From an uncultured Corynebacterium sp. (lineage in GTDB: Bacteria; Actinomycetota; Actinomycetes; Mycobacteriales; Mycobacteriaceae), in NCBI RefSeq assembly GCF_946222835.1, contig NZ_CAMIHD010000011.1:1-64000 (forward strand): a DNA stretch of 64,000 nt, given 5' to 3'. A program made the position numbers and the translations under genes. Positions 61,023-64,000 of the stretch are shown here, in pieces (within the stretch, counting starts at the first letter, position 1; the number at the start of each line of letters is the position of its first letter). The notes under the pieces were generated by a model. The model saw only the letters and a program-made list of their open reading frames with translations. It made no database searches and was not told the DNA's origin.

Positions 61023-62378
61023 ATTCTGAAAAAAGTTAAGGCCACCCCGGGTGAGCGCACCCAGGTAAACCCCAAGGCCGCCGTCCCCATCCTACTGTTC
61101 GTCTTCGTCTTCTCCCTCATCATTGACAATGGTTTCAAGACGATGACCATGCCGATCGCGGAAGCGCTCGAAATCTCCGATAAGACCGCGTCGCTGCAGG
61201 CCTCCCTGGCCGGCGTGATCATTGGTATCGGTGCCGTTGTCTACGCCGCCTTGGCGGACTCCATCTCTATCCGGAAACTGATGCTTACCGGCATCGTTTT
61301 TGTGGCCGTAGGTTCCATCCTGGCCTTCGTCTTCTCTGGTTCGTGGGCGATGGTGCTAACCGGCCGCCTGATTCAAACTACCGGTTTGGCCGCCGCTGAG
61401 ACGCTCTATGTCATCTACGTGACCAAGCACTTAAGCGAGGATGATCAAAAGACCTACCTCGGCTTTTCCACCGCCGCCTTCCAGGCCGGCCTGCTCATCG
61501 GCGCGCTGACCTCTGGGTTCATCTCCACCCACGTGTCTTGGACGGCGATGTTCCTCATTCCGCTGATCCTCCTGCTGACCATTCCGCCCATCATTAAGAA
61601 TGTGCCGGAAGATGAGGCCGTGGAAAGCCACCTGGACGCGCTCGGTCTGTTCTACGTTGCCCTCTTTGCCAGCGCGCTTATCTTGTTTATGCAGGATTAC
61701 ACCTGGTACTGGCTCATCTTTGCCATCGTGGGCGTTGCCGCATTCACCGTGCACATCAAAAACGCGAAGAACCCCGTGGTTACCCCGGAATTCTTCACCA
61801 ATGACCGCTACGTGTGGACCATCATCATGGTGCTCTTTGTTTATTCCACGCAGCTGGGCTTTATCTTCCTGCTGCCGTTCGCGGCCCATGACATGCACGG
61901 CATGAGCTTGGATCAGGCTTCGCTGTTGATGGTTCCGGGCTATATCTGCGCCATCCTCGTCGGCATCTTCTCCGGCAAGATTGGCAAAGTGATGTCCTCT
62001 CGCGCCACCATTTACGCCGCCTTTGGCATGGTTGCCGGTGCGCTTTTGTTCGCTGCGTTCTTCGCGCAGGTTCACGTTTCCGTGCTCATCATCGCCATCG
62101 TGGCCTTTGCCAGCGGCTTTGCCCTGATGTACGCCCCACTGGTCAATACCGCTTTGCGCAATATCAGCGCAGCAAAGTCCGGCATCGCCATTGGTTTCTA
62201 CAACCTCACCATCAATATCGCCGTGCCCCTGGGCATTGCCTATACCGCCAAGCTGCAGGAATCCACCAGCTACACCACCACGCTGTTGGTCCTCACCTTC
62301 ATCGCCGCCATCGGCTCTGGCCTCTATGTGGTCTCTGACCTCAAGATGGCCCGTAAAGAATCCGCTGCTATTTCCTAA
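61023..62378 (+). CDS. MFS transporter in nucleoside catabolism operon, no canonical start codon
   Basis: A major facilitator protein of about 451 residues with some twelve or more helices. The first ATG (61143) would cut off helix 1 (VPILLFVFVFSLIIDNG). The frame stays open upstream to the deoD stop, but contains no ATG, GTG or TTG at a sensible place. An ATT at 61023 followed by CTGAAAAAAGTT lies about ten bases after AAAAGGA and is the best candidate. It could be a rare ATT start, a mutated ATG or a sequence error. The operon context suggests nucleoside uptake; similarity alone fits a drug/metabolite antiporter. Confidence 0.75.
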   Translation: MLKKVKATPGERTQVNPKAAVPILLFVFVFSLIIDNGFKTMTMPIAEALEISDKTASLQASLAGVIIGIGAVVYAALADSISIRKLMLTGIVFVAVGSILAFVFSGSWAMVLTGRLIQTTGLAAAETLYVIYVTKHLSEDDQKTYLGFSTAAFQAGLLIGALTSGFISTHVSWTAMFLIPLILLLTIPPIIKNVPEDEAVESHLDALGLFYVALFASALILFMQDYTWYWLIFAIVGVAAFTVHIKNAKNPVVTPEFFTNDRYVWTIIMVLFVYSTQLGFIFLLPFAAHDMHGMSLDQASLLMVPGYICAILVGIFSGKIGKVMSSRATIYAAFGMVAGALLFAAFFAQVHVSVLIIAIVAFASGFALMYAPLVNTALRNISAAKSGIAIGFYNLTINIAVPLGIAYTAKLQESTSYTTTLLVLTFIAAIGSGLYVVSDLKMARKESAAIS

Positions 62379-62389
62379 AGGAGAAAATC

Positions 62390-63037
62390 ATGACTTCTCG
62401 CAACGACGTTGCTTCCTACATCGACCACACCCTGCTCAAGCCAGAGGCCACCCCGGAGCAGTTCCGCGCCCTGGTAGAAGAGGCCACGGAGCTTGGCACC
62501 TACGCCGTGTGCGTCTCCCCTTCCGCCCTGCCGCTCGAGACCCCGGAGTCCCTCCACGTCGCCACGGTCGTGGGCTTTCCTTCCGGCGCCGTCAAGCCGG
62601 AAATCAAGGCCGCTGAGGCCGCCCGCGCGGTTGCCGATGGCGCCGAGGAAGTAGACATGGTCATCAACATCCCGCTGGCCATCGAGGGCCGCGCCGAGGA
62701 GCTGCAGGCAGAAATCCAGACCGTGCGCGATGCCATCCCAGGCACGGTACTCAAGGTCATCATCGAGTCTGCCGCGCTTTCCGATGCCGCCATCGTCCTC
62801 GCCTGCCAGGCCTCCGCTGCCGCCCAGGCGGATTTTGTCAAGACCTCCACCGGTTTCCACCCCGCAGGGGGCGCCTCCACCCACACGGTCAAGCTCATGC
62901 GCGAGACCGTAGGCGACGAGCTGGGAGTGAAGGCCTCCGGCGGCATCCGCACCGCCAAGGATGCCCTCGCCATGATCGAGGCCGGCGCCAGCCGCCTGGG
63001 GCTATCCTCCTCCGCCAAGATCCTCGAGGAGCTTTAA
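62390..63037 (+). CDS. deoC: Deoxyribose-phosphate aldolase
   Basis: A class I aldolase of 215 residues that splits 2-deoxyribose-5-phosphate to glyceraldehyde-3-phosphate and acetaldehyde. IDHTLLKPEATPEQ, EVDMVINIPLA, VIIESAAL and FVKTSTGF, which carries the Schiff-base lysine, are all present, with the phosphate-binding KASGGIRTA. AAAGGAGAAAA precedes the ATG. Confidence 0.97.
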   Translation: MTSRNDVASYIDHTLLKPEATPEQFRALVEEATELGTYAVCVSPSALPLETPESLHVATVVGFPSGAVKPEIKAAEAARAVADGAEEVDMVINIPLAIEGRAEELQAEIQTVRDAIPGTVLKVIIESAALSDAAIVLACQASAAAQADFVKTSTGFHPAGGASTHTVKLMRETVGDELGVKASGGIRTAKDALAMIEAGASRLGLSSSAKILEEL

Positions 63038-63040
63038 GCC

Positions 63041-64000
63041 ATGTCTGTGGATACAACCTTCGATATCGATTACGCCCGCACCTGGGCCGAACACGATCCG
63101 GATGCGGACACCGCCCGCCAGGTGCTCACATGGATCGAGGAAGATAATTCCCAAGAACTCGCCGCCGCCTTCGCGGGCCCCCTGAACTTTGGTACCGCGG
63201 GCCTGCGCGCCGCCGTGGGTGCTGGCGAATCCCGCATGAACCGCGCGGTGGTCATTCGCACCACCTATGGGCTAATCACCTGGCTCAATCAGCAGGTGGA
63301 TGAGCCGGTCGTGGTCATCGGCTGCGATGCCCGCCACGGCTCCGCGCAATTCCAGCGCGATGCCGCGCAGGTTATCTCCGCCGCTGGTGGAAAGGCCTTG
63401 GTCCTGCCCGCGCAGAACCCAACCCCGCTGACCGCCTTCACGGTGCGTGCCTTGGGCGCGGATGCCGGCATTATGGTTACCGCCTCCCACAACCCGCCTG
63501 CCGATAATGGCTACAAGGTGTACCTGGGCGGCCGCGTCGCCACCGGCCCGGGCGAGGGTGTGCAGCTTATCTCCCCGGCCGATAAGGAAATCGCCGCCGC
63601 CATTGCTGAGGCTCCCTACGCCGACGAGGTCCCGCTCACCTCCGATCGCATCGAGGACGTCGATACCCGCGCCGAGTACCTCGAGCGCGCCGCCGCGTTG
63701 GCCGGCGAAAATACCGATATCACTATCGCGCTGACCGCCATGCACGGCGTCGGTGCCGAGCTGGGCAAGGAACTGCTGTCTCGCTGCGGCTTTAGCGTCT
63801 CGCTGGTGCCAGAACAGGCCGCTCCCGACCCAGATTTCCCTACGGTCTCCTTCCCTAACCCGGAAGAGCCCGGCGCCCTAGACCTTGGCATTCAGCATGC
63901 CGAGAAAATCGGCGCCGATATCCTTATCGCTTACGACCCCGACGCCGATCGCTGCGCCGCCGCTGTGCCTACCGATGGCACTTGGCGCCAGCTCAGTGGC
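63041..64000 (+). CDS. Phosphopentomutase/phosphohexomutase-like protein (cut by window end)
   Basis: The first 320 residues of an alpha-D-phosphohexomutase superfamily enzyme; the frame runs off the window. The catalytic serine lies in TASHNPP (about residue 148), the metal loop is DPDADR (about 308-313), and FGTAGLRAAVG marks domain 1. The start ATG is 3 bases after deoC, with GAGGAGC upstream. In this operon it may act as phosphopentomutase, converting deoxyribose-1-phosphate to the 5-phosphate for DeoC; PGM/PMM activity is the alternative. Confidence 0.93.
   Translation, partial: MSVDTTFDIDYARTWAEHDPDADTARQVLTWIEEDNSQELAAAFAGPLNFGTAGLRAAVGAGESRMNRAVVIRTTYGLITWLNQQVDEPVVVIGCDARHGSAQFQRDAAQVISAAGGKALVLPAQNPTPLTAFTVRALGADAGIMVTASHNPPADNGYKVYLGGRVATGPGEGVQLISPADKEIAAAIAEAPYADEVPLTSDRIEDVDTRAEYLERAAALAGENTDITIALTAMHGVGAELGKELLSRCGFSVSLVPEQAAPDPDFPTVSFPNPEEPGALDLGIQHAEKIGADILIAYDPDADRCAAAVPTDGTWRQLSG

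Overview
The window looks like chromosome of a Corynebacterium species. It has moderately high G+C, corynebacterial versions of RpoB and RpoC, a DUF3068 (PorA-family) protein, a DtxR-type iron box and several apparently leaderless genes. I cannot name the species from sequence alone. No phage, transposase, CRISPR array or rRNA operon was seen. Three tRNA genes (Thr, Met, Trp) are present.

The backbone is the transcription/translation supercluster, all on the minus strand and read from high to low coordinates: tRNAs, secE, nusG, rplK-rplA, rplJ-rplL, rpoB-rpoC, rpsL-rpsG, fusA, tuf, the S10 operon (rpsJ to rpsQ), rplN-rplX-rplE and rpsH to rplO. It carries the expected RNA controls: an L10-type leader, long leaders before rpsJ and rpsH, and terminators at most block ends. 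Accessory islands sit at the block boundaries.

Islands from low to high coordinate: fdhD with a DUF6457 protein, a formate/nitrite transporter and a class E/F sortase (3.1-6.0 kb); a secreted protein with a sortase-like tail, a decayed sugar-PTS EIIA remnant and a PfkB-type sugar kinase (7.8-10.7 kb); a siderophore ABC transporter and a divergent siderophore-interacting protein sharing one DtxR box (10.7-15.6 kb); a six-gene Asp23/AmaP-like envelope operon (21.6-24.7 kb); a TPP-riboswitch-controlled YkoEDC thiamine-precursor ECF transporter with a P-loop kinase (30.7-34.2 kb); a 1469-residue repeat-rich surface protein (34.7-39.1 kb); DUF3068 and a HigBA module (47.5-49.2 kb); and a photolyase followed by a two-gene amino-acid/siderophore-like operon with an unusual 895-residue fusion enzyme (50.6-55.6 kb). 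The right end (59.2-64.0 kb) is a deoxyribonucleoside catabolism operon: SorC/DeoR regulator, deoD, MFS transporter, deoC and a phosphopentomutase/phosphohexomutase cut by the window edge.

The most interesting points are the FAD-oxidoreductase/PLP-decarboxylase fusion beside an SbnA-like synthase, the Asp23-type protein with a Pro/Arg repeat tail, GC-rich inverted repeats framing the -35 boxes of three translation operons, and a long-loop terminator between rpsG and fusA.
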